64,000 nt of DNA from Bacteroidota bacterium (GTDB lineage Bacteria; Bacteroidota; Bacteroidia; Cytophagales; UBA9547): NCBI GenBank assembly GCA_004293915.1, contig RDZG01000058.1, positions 1 to 64,000 on the forward strand. Reading direction: 5' to 3'. The position numbers were made by a program, and so were the translations under genes. Under the pieces are notes generated by a model. That model saw only the letters and a program-made list of their open reading frames with translations, made no database searches and had not been told where the DNA came from. Below are positions 1-8,658 of the stretch, piece by piece. Each line of letters opens with the position of its first letter. Position 1 is the first letter of the stretch.

Positions 1-99
1 TCAATTATCAATTATCAATTATCAATTATCAATTATCAATTATCAATTATCAATTATCAATTATCAATTATCAATTATCAATTATCAATTATCAATTAT
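1..99. repeat. Heptamer tandem repeat (AATTATC)n
   Basis: A 7-bp unit AATTATC is repeated without mismatch 13 times (3-93), followed by a partial copy to 99. It starts at the window edge, so the real array may be longer. Its end overlaps the TAA stop of the minus-strand gene at 96-971, so that gene's 3' end lies inside the array. Similar heptanucleotide arrays are known from cyanobacteria and occur between genes in other AT-rich bacteria. There are no spacers, so it is not a CRISPR. Copy number probably varies between strains (inference). Confidence 0.95.
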
Positions 100-971
100 A
101 CATCGCAAATTTGAATACATTTTTTGAGAGATTCTAGTGGTGTTTTAGATTTTGGGATAAATTCTTGAGCAACATATCCTTTATAACCAGTTTCTACGAT
201 TGCTTTCATTATGGCAGGATAATATAATTCTTGAGAATCGTCTATTTCGTTTCTTCCCGGATTGCCTCCAGTATGAAAATGTCCAATGTGTTTTATGTTT
301 TCTTTTATAGTTCTGATAATGTCGCCTTCCATGATTTGCATGTGATAAATATCATAAAGCAATTTAAAATACGGAGAATCTATTTTTTTACAAAGTTCAA
401 CACCCCAAGCTGTATGGTCGCATTGGTAATCTTTGTGATCGACTTTGCTATTCAGCAATTCCATAATAAGTGTAATATTGTACTTTTCGCACAATGGAAG
501 TAGCTTTTTAATTCCAATTGCACAGTTTTCTAAGCCTTGAGCATCTGAAATCCCGTTTCTATTTCCAGAAAAACAAATAATTTTATCCAATCCAGCATCG
601 GCAACTTTTGGTATAATTTCTGAATAGCTTTTGATAAGTTCCTCATGATATGTCGGGTTATTGAATCCTTTATCAATTCCCATTCCTGCACCCCATGGCA
701 ATGCAGAAGTTAAACCATATTTTTTGAGAATAGGCCATTCTTCAGGACCTGTTAGTTCTATTGATTTTATACCAATTTCTTTTGCAGCTTTACAAAGCTG
801 TTCAAAAGGAATTTCGCCATAACACCATCTACAAACCGAATGATTAATATTTCCTTTTAGTTTTTTGCTAATTTGAACCGATTTTTTGCCCGTTTGTGCC
901 ATCATGTTGGTACTCAATGCTAAGGTTGCGATTGTTCCAATTTTGGTTAATGCTTCTCGTCTGTTGCTCAT
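96..971 (-). CDS. Exported sugar phosphate isomerase/epimerase-like TIM barrel (hydroxypyruvate isomerase-like)
   Basis: About 291 aa from the ATG at 971. A longer reading from 1004 would overlap the upstream gene by 29 bp. The preferred start gives MSNRREALTKIG, a twin-arginine-like signal, then a hydrophobic stretch ending near MMAQTG, suggesting Tat-dependent export. The rest is an AP-endonuclease-2-like TIM barrel. Metal ligands typical of the hydroxypyruvate isomerase group are visible: Glu in LIMELLNS, Asp in LLYDIYHMQ, His in GHFHTGG and Glu in YVAQEF. It lies 4 bp after the PQQ-dehydrogenase-like gene, so the two are probably co-transcribed for extracytoplasmic sugar metabolism. The substrate is not determinable from sequence. 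Confidence 0.8.
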   Translation of the reverse strand: MSNRREALTKIGTIATLALSTNMMAQTGKKSVQISKKLKGNINHSVCRWCYGEIPFEQLCKAAKEIGIKSIELTGPEEWPILKKYGLTSALPWGAGMGIDKGFNNPTYHEELIKSYSEIIPKVADAGLDKIICFSGNRNGISDAQGLENCAIGIKKLLPLCEKYNITLIMELLNSKVDHKDYQCDHTAWGVELCKKIDSPYFKLLYDIYHMQIMEGDIIRTIKENIKHIGHFHTGGNPGRNEIDDSQELYYPAIMKAIVETGYKGYVAQEFIPKSKTPLESLKKCIQICDV

Positions 972-975
972 GTTT

Positions 976-3648
976 TTATTTTGTTGAAAGTATTGTTTTT
1001 TCAAATTTTATCCAATCTAAGTTTATCATATCTGGGTAGCCATTATAAGGTTTTGTATCCGAAAATGTAACAAAAAGCATATTCAATCCTTTAGTGGGTA
1101 TAATATTTGCATTTTCTTCGCTCCAAACTTCCCATGCTCCAACAGCTTTTACAGGTATAGAAGCAATTATTTTGCCATTTTTAGATCCAATTCTAATTTG
1201 CAAAGTTCCATTTGCATCTTTAGAATTTAGCCTGACCGAAACTTTTGCAAGATTTGTTAAATCAACACCATAAAATATTGCATGCGATTCGGAATTAAAT
1301 GCACCTAAATAATATTTGTCTTTCCCCTTAATCATTTGGCATTTTAGCATCGAATCAGCTTCTAAAAAAGATATAGTCGAATTTTTCAATTCCATAATAT
1401 TTTGTGAAGTTAAAATTCCTTCACCATCTGCCCCTGTATCTGTATATGAAGCATTTATATAAAACCAACCTTTTGTTTTGTTAAACTCTTCAGCAGTGAT
1501 TATTCCCTCTGTTGGAATTGTTTTTGAGTATCTTCCTTCTTCAGATTTATTTAATGATAAAATATATTCAACCATCGATTTTGCATCCGAAATAGACAAC
1601 TGTGGATGTGCACTCATGGCATGCCCCCCCCAAACTCCCGAACCTCCTTTTATTATTTTTGTTGCTAATTTACTAACCGCATCAGCATCCGTGCTATATC
1701 TTTTTGAGATTTCAACAAAACTTGGACCTACCGATTTTGCTTTCATGGCATGGCAACTTTTGCAATCGCTTGCTGCAATTAATTTATTTTCAGTTATCTC
1801 TCTTTCTTTTGAAGCATCAGTATGTCCTTGTGTCATTAAAGGAAAAATATCTTTTCCATCGGGCATATAATTTAGTGTAACTTTTATTTTATTTTTATCA
1901 ATTATAACGTCTTCAATATCAGAAACCAAAACGTTATAAACCAATGGTTGATTAGGGTAATAAAAACTTTGATTTCCATTTGGTGTATCAAAACTAATTT
2001 TTGGATAAGTATTACCAATTATCATTTTTTGAGATGTGTTTAAAACTGAGCCTTTAGAATCTTTAGCAAATAGTTTTATGCTATATATGCCTGATGCAGA
2101 AAAAGCATATTGAAATGTTTTAGCTTTAGAAATAAGTTTTGTATTATTCAAAAACCATTGAAAAGAAATAGAATCTCCATCAAAATCAAACGATTTTATT
2201 GCACTAAATGTAACAGGCTGATTTTTACTTGCAATAGTATCAGAAACTGCTATTATTGGTACAGGTGGACGATTGCCATCACTATAAATCACTCTCGAAA
2301 GTTTGGCTTCAGCACTTTGGCTATACCAAAAAAATCCATATTCTAATATATACAACGAACCATCTGGTGCAAATGCCATGTGTGTTGGGTGGGCAAAAGT
2401 AAGATTTTGCATCATAGGCTCAATGCTTACGAAATCACTTTTTTCATCCATAGTAACAGCCATTATCCAATCTCGCATCCAATCATAAATAAAAAATTTG
2501 TTGTGATAATAGGCTGGGAATTTAACATTGCTTTTATGTTTTGTGAAATCATAAAATGGACCAGCGCAAGCAGTGCGTCCACCTTTTCCAATAACTGGAA
2601 ATTCGGGAGAATTTGCATACGGGTAATAAATAAAAGCATTTGTCGGAAGTGGTAAATATTTTTGTCCAGTGTTGTTTTTTGATTCGTTTGCGGGTTTTTT
2701 GGCATCAAAAAGGATTCCTGGCGTGGTGTTTACTAAATCTACCAAGCGATAAGGTTTACTATCGGCAATAAAATAAGGCCAACCAAAATTGCCAGGTTTT
2801 TTGGCTTGATTGATTTCATCGTAGCCTCGTGGACCAATCGTGCTATCTGTACCAGCATCTGGACCAACTTCTCCCCAATAAATATAGTCTGTTTTTGGGT
2901 CTACCGACATTTTCCAAGGATTTCTACAGCCCATTGCAAAAATTTCTGGTTTGCCTTTTGAGCCATCTTTTGGAAAAAGATTTCCATCAGGAATAAGATA
3001 TGAACCATTTTCTAATGGTTTAATTCTGAGTATTTTACCTCTCAAATCGTGTGTATTAGAAGCCGTGCGTTGGGCATCATACATTTCTCTGCCAACTCTT
3101 TGGTCGTGCGGAGGGTAGCCATTTGCTTGCCAAGGTGGGGTGTTATCGCCTGTCGAAATTACTAAATTGCGTTTCGAATCAAAAGCAATTGTGCCGCCAT
3201 TATGCGCTCCAGGTTCTTTATCAAGCTGAAACGAATAAACCACTTTTTCGGATTTCAAATCAATTTTACCATTCGATAACACAAATCGAGATAATCTATA
3301 TAAAGTATTAGTATCAATATAAAATAGATAAATTCGTTTATTGTAATCAAAATCGGGATCGAGGCACATTCCCATTATGCCATTTCCTGCAAAATCATCA
3401 ACTTTAAGGTTAGTGATTTGAGTAGTAATTCCTTTTTTTGGCTCATACATAAAAACTTTGCCTTTGCGTTCGCAATAAAAAACTTCGCCAGCATTTGAAA
3501 TTGCCAAAGCAATGGGTTCATCTAAGTTGTTATTAATGACTTGTTTAGAAAATCGATTAGATTCTGGAGCCTGAATTTTTGTTTCTTTTTGGTTACACTT
3601 ACAAAAGAATAAAAGTGATATTGCAAACAATAAAATATTTTTTTTCAT
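976..3648 (-). CDS. PQQ-dependent sugar dehydrogenase-like lipoprotein with PKD, cytochrome c and C-terminal carbohydrate-binding-like domains
   Basis: 890 aa. The N-terminus is a lipoprotein signal (hydrophobic stretch then FFCKC). Residues about 35-450 form a glucose/sorbosone dehydrogenase-type beta-propeller (AISNAGEVFYCERKG, GAHNGGTIAFD, GDNTPPWQ, GEVGPDAGTDS). About 460-545 resembles a PKD domain (FDFDGDSISFQWFLN). About 610-715 is a class I cytochrome c with one heme-binding CKSCH near residue 627 and a probable axial Met in WGGHAMSAHPQ. The last 160 residues resemble a CBM6-type module. The architecture fits periplasmic or cell-surface oxidation of a sugar with electrons passed to the attached heme. 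The heme domain contains an 8-G homopolymer (1624-1631). Confidence 0.85.
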   Translation of the reverse strand: MKKNILLFAISLLFFCKCNQKETKIQAPESNRFSKQVINNNLDEPIALAISNAGEVFYCERKGKVFMYEPKKGITTQITNLKVDDFAGNGIMGMCLDPDFDYNKRIYLFYIDTNTLYRLSRFVLSNGKIDLKSEKVVYSFQLDKEPGAHNGGTIAFDSKRNLVISTGDNTPPWQANGYPPHDQRVGREMYDAQRTASNTHDLRGKILRIKPLENGSYLIPDGNLFPKDGSKGKPEIFAMGCRNPWKMSVDPKTDYIYWGEVGPDAGTDSTIGPRGYDEINQAKKPGNFGWPYFIADSKPYRLVDLVNTTPGILFDAKKPANESKNNTGQKYLPLPTNAFIYYPYANSPEFPVIGKGGRTACAGPFYDFTKHKSNVKFPAYYHNKFFIYDWMRDWIMAVTMDEKSDFVSIEPMMQNLTFAHPTHMAFAPDGSLYILEYGFFWYSQSAEAKLSRVIYSDGNRPPVPIIAVSDTIASKNQPVTFSAIKSFDFDGDSISFQWFLNNTKLISKAKTFQYAFSASGIYSIKLFAKDSKGSVLNTSQKMIIGNTYPKISFDTPNGNQSFYYPNQPLVYNVLVSDIEDVIIDKNKIKVTLNYMPDGKDIFPLMTQGHTDASKEREITENKLIAASDCKSCHAMKAKSVGPSFVEISKRYSTDADAVSKLATKIIKGGSGVWGGHAMSAHPQLSISDAKSMVEYILSLNKSEEGRYSKTIPTEGIITAEEFNKTKGWFYINASYTDTGADGEGILTSQNIMELKNSTISFLEADSMLKCQMIKGKDKYYLGAFNSESHAIFYGVDLTNLAKVSVRLNSKDANGTLQIRIGSKNGKIIASIPVKAVGAWEVWSEENANIIPTKGLNMLFVTFSDTKPYNGYPDMINLDWIKFEKTILSTK

Positions 3649-3806
3649 TCAACTAAAATATGATTTGTACAAATGTCTATAAATATAATCATATATTAAA
3701 ATAAAAATACAGCAATTATTGCATAATTATTTTCAAATATTTTTGAAAAATCTAGTAAACAACTAAGATTATTTATAAAAATATTTTTTTATTAGAATAT
3801 AAGTTT

Positions 3807-3814
3807 TATTTTTG
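3807..3814 (+). promoter_or_regulatory. Probable -7 promoter element for rplU-rpmA
   Basis: TATTTTTG matches the Bacteroidota -7 consensus TAnnTTTG and lies 22 bp before the rplU ATG at 3836. A clear -33 TTTG is not visible in the T-rich upstream stretch. The region 3649-3806 is otherwise AT-rich and holds no gene that I can see; it must also carry the promoter of the minus-strand gene starting at 3648. Confidence 0.5.
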
Positions 3815-3835
3815 CATCCCTTTAATAAAAAGTGT

Positions 3836-4127
3836 ATGTACGCAATTGTAGAAATAGCTGGAAAGCAATTTAGAGTTGAAAAAGATAAATACCTGTATGC
3901 CAATCACTTCTATCGATTTCGAAAACGTTTATTTAGTAGATAACGATGGTAAAGTTTCGGTTGGTGCTCCAACTGTAAAAGGTGCTAAAGTTACAGCAAA
4001 AGTTGTTGAACATGCACAAGGCGACAAAGTTATCGTTTTCAAAAAGAAAAGAAGAAAAGGATACAGAAAAACTAACGGTCATCGTCAGCAAGTAACAAAA
4101 TTACAAATTGAAGCTATTGTAGCTTAA
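3836..4127 (+). CDS. rplU: 50S ribosomal protein L21, apparently frameshifted
   Basis: The ATG at 3836 opens a frame reading [20 protein letters not shown], the canonical L21 start, but this frame stops at 3943. The rest of L21 ([16 protein letters not shown] through the [16 protein letters not shown] signature to QIEAIVA) is in the +1 frame and ends at 4127. The expected residues between KYLYANH and SIDFENV are missing, so a loss of about 17 nt (2 modulo 3) would explain both the shift and the short length (about 97 rather than 103 residues). The TTG at 3876 would give an 83-aa protein lacking the conserved N-terminus. rpmA follows normally. An assembly or sequencing error is the simplest reading; a real mutation or recoding is possible. 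Confidence 0.85.
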
Positions 4128-4163
4128 TTATAATAAATTATAAAAATCTAGTCTAATAATAAA

Positions 4164-4412
4164 ATGGCACACAAAAAAGGCGTAGGTAGTTCGAGAAACG
4201 GTCGCGAGTCGGAAAGTAAACGTTTAGGCGTAAAAATATATGGTGGACAAAAAGCTATCTCTGGCAATATTATTATTCGCCAAAGAGGTACAGTTCATCA
4301 TCCAGGTGTAAATGTAGGTATTGGCAGAGACCATACGTTGTTTGCTTTGGCTGATGGCATTGTTACATTCAAAAAATCTGTAAACAATAAAAGTACAATT
4401 TCGGTACTTTAG
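4164..4412 (+). CDS. rpmA: 50S ribosomal protein L27
   Basis: 82 aa, full length for the family. The sequence [20 protein letters not shown] and later [10 protein letters not shown] and [14 protein letters not shown] are diagnostic of L27, a large-subunit protein whose N-terminal tail reaches the peptidyl-transferase centre. The protein begins directly with MAHKKG, with no cleavable leader of the kind found in Firmicutes. It follows rplU by 36 bp in the conserved L21-L27 operon and is followed by a strong terminator. Confidence 0.97.
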   Translation: MAHKKGVGSSRNGRESESKRLGVKIYGGQKAISGNIIIRQRGTVHHPGVNVGIGRDHTLFALADGIVTFKKSVNNKSTISVL

Positions 4413-4434
4413 TAGTTTTAAATATTAATTCTAT

Positions 4435-4458
4435 AAAGGCTCTTTTGAGCCTTTTTTT
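4435..4458 (+). terminator. Rho-independent terminator after rpmA
   Basis: AAAGGCTC (4435-4442), loop TTTT, GAGCCTTT (4447-4454), continuing into a run of T to 4458. An 8-bp stem followed by T residues closes the rplU-rpmA operon. Confidence 0.9.
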
Positions 4459-4485
4459 GTTACTTCAAATAACTAGACTTTGGTT

Positions 4486-4523
4486 TTTATAAATTCCATA
4501 ACAATAGTTATGGAATTTATAAA
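4486..4523. repeat. Perfect 17-bp inverted repeat upstream of the 4599 gene
   Basis: Arms 4486-4502 and 4507-4523 are perfectly complementary around a 4-base AATA loop; the core is AAATTCCATAAC and its complement. There is no T-tract, so it is not a typical terminator. It lies 75 bp before the gene at 4599 and may be an operator or an mRNA structure (inference). Confidence 0.7.
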
Positions 4524-4598
4524 TAAGTAATATAAAAATTTTGAAAAATCGTTTTTTTTATTTCAATTTAATAAATAAATTAAAAAATCAATTTTAAA

Positions 4599-5666
4599 AT
4601 GAAAAATACATACTATTTATCAGCCTTACTCAGCTTAGCTTTAGTAAAAAATGTAACAGCACAAGATACCAACGTGTCAAATTTGACAATAACTGGAACA
4701 AAAATCGAGTTTCAAGGAGCCAGTTTAGATTTCTACACTCCTGTTCAAGGTCAATGGAATGGAAACAAACCTATAATTAGTATGAGTCAGTATGGAGAAA
4801 TTAATTTTAATAGTTCCCCTTATTTTAATTATAATACAATATATTTAAAAGGTACATCCGATTACAATAACGGAATTCGCCATGGAAATACATTTGGAAC
4901 CGTTACAGGTTTTGAAGGTCCAATTGTGTTTGGACAAAACGGAGGTGCACTAGGTAGTAGTATATCGAATAGCAATTGGAATGCTACAGGCACAAAAGTT
5001 GCGTTAAGTTGGACTGCAAATCAAGATATAAAAATACATAAACGAATTGTTTTTCCAGATGGTAGTGTTTTGACTTCTGCTGGAATATCGGCTCAACCTG
5101 TTAGTTTTAATCAAACGTCAGGATATTATGTGTATCAAGGCAATGTAAACATTTCAGGAAGATTAAAAATCGGAACAAATTCTTTAATTATTGACGGATC
5201 TGGTGGTAGTAGTGGCACAGCTAATTCTATTTACACCAATTTAACATCAGAAGATTTGTTAATTCAGTCTAACCTTAATAACGGCAGAAACACTGTTATT
5301 AACCAGCTGGCAGGTAAAGTTTTAATTGGTTCTGCCACCGCATCTACACAACATAATTACAAAGTAGAAGTAAATGGAATTATGCGAGTGTCAGATCGAA
5401 TAGACACAAAAGATGTATGTATAACACCAAATGGTTTTTGCGATTATGTATTTGATAAAAACTATAAACTAAAATCGTTAGAAGATGTAGAAGCATTTAT
5501 TGAAAACAACCATCATTTGCCTGAAGCTCCATCAGAAGCTAGTGTAGTAAAAAACGGACTAAAATTGAATGAAATAATTTTGCTTCAAATGAAAAAAATT
5601 GAAGAATTAACTTTGTATACAATCGACTTAAATAAACGTATAAAAGAGTTAGAAAAAACTAAATAA
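4599..5666 (+). CDS. Exported protein with C-terminal tail-fibre/chaperone-like coiled-coil domain
   Basis: 355 aa. Residues 1-21 form a Sec signal peptide ending TAQD. The middle is rich in Gly, Asn, Ser and Thr and predicted to be beta-structured. The last 80 residues (DYVFDKNYKLKSLEDVEAFI, HHLPEAPS, then a heptad-rich EIILLQMKKIEELTLYTIDL) match a C-terminal module common on Bacteroidota surface proteins and phage tail fibres, where it promotes trimerisation or self-cleavage. I recognise the C-terminal module but not the ligand. The next two genes also encode exported proteins, so the group may act at the cell surface. Confidence 0.7.
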   Translation: MKNTYYLSALLSLALVKNVTAQDTNVSNLTITGTKIEFQGASLDFYTPVQGQWNGNKPIISMSQYGEINFNSSPYFNYNTIYLKGTSDYNNGIRHGNTFGTVTGFEGPIVFGQNGGALGSSISNSNWNATGTKVALSWTANQDIKIHKRIVFPDGSVLTSAGISAQPVSFNQTSGYYVYQGNVNISGRLKIGTNSLIIDGSGGSSGTANSIYTNLTSEDLLIQSNLNNGRNTVINQLAGKVLIGSATASTQHNYKVEVNGIMRVSDRIDTKDVCITPNGFCDYVFDKNYKLKSLEDVEAFIENNHHLPEAPSEASVVKNGLKLNEIILLQMKKIEELTLYTIDLNKRIKELEKTK

Positions 5667-5687
5667 CTCATTTAAACAATATTTGAT

Positions 5688-6584
5688 ATGAAAAAGTATA
5701 TAAATATATCAGTTGTTGCACTTCTACTATTTGGACTAGGTTGTATAAAACAACAAATAAATCCAGTTGTTGATAAAAAAATAAAGGAAGATACAAGTAA
5801 GCCTATTTCAGATCCAAATATTCCAAAAAAAATACCTGAGCAAGCAAAAGATTCAACGTTAAGAGGGAGTTGCGGTTGCAGTATACTTTATAATGGAGTA
5901 GATACAACAAGTCATCTGCGATGTATTGAAAGATATAAAATTACCCCTTATGATACTGCTTCAAATGCTAACAGTTTACCTGTTACATTTTATCTCAGAC
6001 AATTTATTTCATTTGATTCGTTAGTTAAAACAAATTGGATAGACTTTAATGCAAATATTACGAATAATCCAATCTCAAATAGATTAAATGTATGCGACAG
6101 TGTTTGTATTAATCAAAGGTTACCAATTTTAATGACTTTCGACCAATCGAAATACAATGATTGGTACACTAAATTATCCAACAAATCTACGATTGACAGC
6201 CTAGATTTAAGTTTATATAACTTGATATTTATATACACTTATGGTGATGTTGGACGATTAAATACTAGAATTAGCTGTTTTATGTTTACTGAACTTGAAA
6301 AAATTAAAGTTATAAAAAATAATACTTTAAAAACATTTGAAATTAATTTTTATTATAAATGTACCTCTAAATATTATAATACAGGATGTTTGGCTGGTCC
6401 TGTGTATAATGGAAGATATAATATTTATAAAATCCCAAAAATTGATAATGGTTATAATGTTGTTATAAATCAGTTCACTAACTATAACATAAACGAAATT
6501 AATGAACCTGGTTATGATTATCTAGGATTTTATGAGGGGTTTAACGGTACAATTAAAGATGTTTTATATCAATTTAATAAATAA
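5688..6584 (+). CDS. Hypothetical lipoprotein
   Basis: 298 aa. The lipoprotein signal is clear: a hydrophobic stretch then LFGLGCIKQQ, with the acylated Cys near residue 19. A Lys/Pro-rich linker follows, and then Cys-containing segments (RGSCGCSILYNG, HLRCIERY, NVCDSVCIN, YKCTSKYYNTGC) that could form disulphides in the periplasm or at the surface. I do not recognise the family. It lies 21 bp after the preceding exported-protein gene and 4 bp before the secreted protease gene, so the three are probably co-transcribed. It could be an accessory or inhibitor of the protease; nothing in the sequence shows this directly. Confidence 0.6.
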   Translation: MKKYINISVVALLLFGLGCIKQQINPVVDKKIKEDTSKPISDPNIPKKIPEQAKDSTLRGSCGCSILYNGVDTTSHLRCIERYKITPYDTASNANSLPVTFYLRQFISFDSLVKTNWIDFNANITNNPISNRLNVCDSVCINQRLPILMTFDQSKYNDWYTKLSNKSTIDSLDLSLYNLIFIYTYGDVGRLNTRISCFMFTELEKIKVIKNNTLKTFEINFYYKCTSKYYNTGCLAGPVYNGRYNIYKIPKIDNGYNVVINQFTNYNINEINEPGYDYLGFYEGFNGTIKDVLYQFNK

Positions 6585-6588
6585 AATA

Positions 6589-8532
6589 ATGAATATTTCT
6601 AAAATCAATATCGTGTTATTTACAGTTATATTTTGTTCTGCAATAAATACGTTTTCACAAACGACATTTCCATATATTTCAAATATAGAAACGATGAATC
6701 AAGATTCAATTACAAAATATACTTTAAATATTAATAAAAGAAAAAGTGAAATTGCTAATATTACAATTTCTAGTCCTTTTTTAGATTTGGCTTCAAGTTT
6801 TTATGTTCAAATTCATGTTGCCAATACATTATCTGGTATTTGGCAAAAAGAACTTGCAGGATTTTTCAAAAAAGTAAATAGAATAAATTATGATTCTACA
6901 TACTTAAGTGAGTTGCTTTTTGATAAGATATGGCTAGATACATTAGATAAAATTGTAGTACGAAGCGATTCTGGAAAAATAGTTAACAGCTACAGTTTTT
7001 ATGATAATACGGAATTAAAATGTAATCGCACAAATGGAATTGCGACTAAGTATTTTGATGTTGAATTTTATTGTAAAGATACAAATTATATTAACTCATA
7101 CTATGATATTTCATATACTAAACTTCATTCATTAGCTAATACTCCTGGACCTGGCACCCAAAGGTCATATTGTCAAATTGATGTAAACGACTATCCAAGT
7201 ATTAGTAATTTTGAAGATGCAAAAAATGCGACAGTATTATTGTATTATGATCATCCAGACCCAAATAAATCATTTTATGGTACTGGTACATTGATAAATA
7301 ATACACATAATGATGCGACACCATTAGTAATTACATGTGGACACAATTGGATTAGAAATTGTAGTCCAGGTAACTCTGCTAATATTACAACAGCTGATTT
7401 ATTAAGTCCAATTTACATGAAAGCTTATATAAATTTTTATAACCCAAGTAGTAGCTCATATATTGATAGAATACCATTTTTGATGAACAGATCTAATTAC
7501 TTACTAGGCGCTCAAATTATGGCAACAATGTGTGAAAAAGATATGTTACTTTATCGTTTTAGTGAACGTCCAGACATACGTAAAAAAGTACATTTTGCAG
7601 GTTGGGATATAGAGCCACAATTAACGGGTACACATGCTGTGCTTGGGCATCCAGGTGGACAAGTGCAATCTATTGTAACTTGGTCAGCACCAACTTTTCC
7701 TGTATTTAATGGCAATACATCCAATGGAGTTTTTCAAGCTGGTCAGTCAGGATCTGCACTATTCGATCCTGACAATAATATTGTTGGTATATTTAATTCA
7801 ACACAGGATAGATATGCTGTAAACTGTTTTGATCCAATTGGGGTTAATCCAAATAGAGTTGGTAATGGACATTCAATTGCGTTGTTTTATACAAATGAGG
7901 GAACTAACTCGATTATTAATTATAGCTTTTTGGCTTATTATTTAAACCCAACTTTATCGAATATATCAAGATGGCAAGGCATGAATTATTGTCCACAAAA
8001 TCAAGTTACTGTAAATAACGGTGCTATACCAGGTGTATTTTATAGAGATGGATACAGACAAGTTTATAAAAGCGTAAATTGGGAACTAACAAACTGGCAA
8101 AATTCTATGGAAGTTCAAGCTAGCGACTATATTAGAATAAAAAATTCTCCTACGGGTCATCAAAACGCCATTCGTATAACAGGTGGAAGTACTCGTATGC
8201 GTGCATTTGCATGTGCCAGTAATACTAATCCTCAAAATCGAAAAGAATCAGATGAAAACAAGGCTATTGATGATATAGTTACAGCAAAAAAACTTGATTT
8301 ATTATGGAGTGCATATCCAAACCCTGCTAAAGATAATTTAGCATTACGTTTTAAAACTCATGGAAATTACACCATAACGGTTATAAGTATGCAAGGAAAA
8401 GTTGTTAAACAATTAGAAACTGGCGAAACTTCTGATTTTAATTTATCAATAGCTGATATTTTGAATGGTGTGTATCAAGTTGCAGTTTCTAATTCAGAAA
8501 AAATAGAATCTATTAAACTTGTGAAGTATTAG
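6589..8532 (+). CDS. Secreted trypsin-like (S1 family) serine protease with T9SS sorting domain
   Basis: 647 aa from the ATG at 6589; an upstream start at 6532 would overlap the previous gene and hide the signal peptide. MNISKINIVLFTVIF begins a Sec signal ending near TFSQ. The protease domain has GTGTLIN, His252 in ITCGHNW, Asp318 in EKDMLLYRF and Ser387 in GQSGSALFD, a complete His-Asp-Ser triad of the lysyl-endopeptidase-like S1 type. The last 75 residues (AYPNPAKDNLALRF, ISMQGKVVKQ, GVYQVAV, ending KLVKY) are a type A T9SS C-terminal domain, so the enzyme is exported across the outer membrane by T9SS. A terminator follows. Confidence 0.88.
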   Translation: MNISKINIVLFTVIFCSAINTFSQTTFPYISNIETMNQDSITKYTLNINKRKSEIANITISSPFLDLASSFYVQIHVANTLSGIWQKELAGFFKKVNRINYDSTYLSELLFDKIWLDTLDKIVVRSDSGKIVNSYSFYDNTELKCNRTNGIATKYFDVEFYCKDTNYINSYYDISYTKLHSLANTPGPGTQRSYCQIDVNDYPSISNFEDAKNATVLLYYDHPDPNKSFYGTGTLINNTHNDATPLVITCGHNWIRNCSPGNSANITTADLLSPIYMKAYINFYNPSSSSYIDRIPFLMNRSNYLLGAQIMATMCEKDMLLYRFSERPDIRKKVHFAGWDIEPQLTGTHAVLGHPGGQVQSIVTWSAPTFPVFNGNTSNGVFQAGQSGSALFDPDNNIVGIFNSTQDRYAVNCFDPIGVNPNRVGNGHSIALFYTNEGTNSIINYSFLAYYLNPTLSNISRWQGMNYCPQNQVTVNNGAIPGVFYRDGYRQVYKSVNWELTNWQNSMEVQASDYIRIKNSPTGHQNAIRITGGSTRMRAFACASNTNPQNRKESDENKAIDDIVTAKKLDLLWSAYPNPAKDNLALRFKTHGNYTITVISMQGKVVKQLETGETSDFNLSIADILNGVYQVAVSNSEKIESIKLVKY

Positions 8533-8554
8533 AACTTTTTGTTTTAAATAGTAT

Positions 8555-8587
8555 AAAAAAAAGCAATCAAATTCGATTGCTTTTTTT
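8555..8587 (+). terminator. Terminator after the protease gene
   Basis: A-tract then AAGCAATC (8561-8568), loop, GATTGCTT (8575-8582) and continuing T residues to 8587. The A-tract and T-tract flanks make it potentially bidirectional, but all adjacent genes are on the plus strand. Confidence 0.85.
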
Positions 8588-8658
8588 ATTTATCAAAATA
8601 AAGTTTGACATCCTATTTTTTTTAGATTGTTTTGCTTTAAAATAACATTGGGTTTCGT

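Noticed and set aside
1..99. CRISPR-like repeats at the left edge
   Set aside because: The 7-bp units are contiguous with no spacers and no cas genes are nearby, so it is a simple tandem repeat.
3876..4127. L21 starting at the TTG at 3876
   Set aside because: This would omit the strongly conserved [12 protein letters not shown] start, which is present just upstream in another frame.
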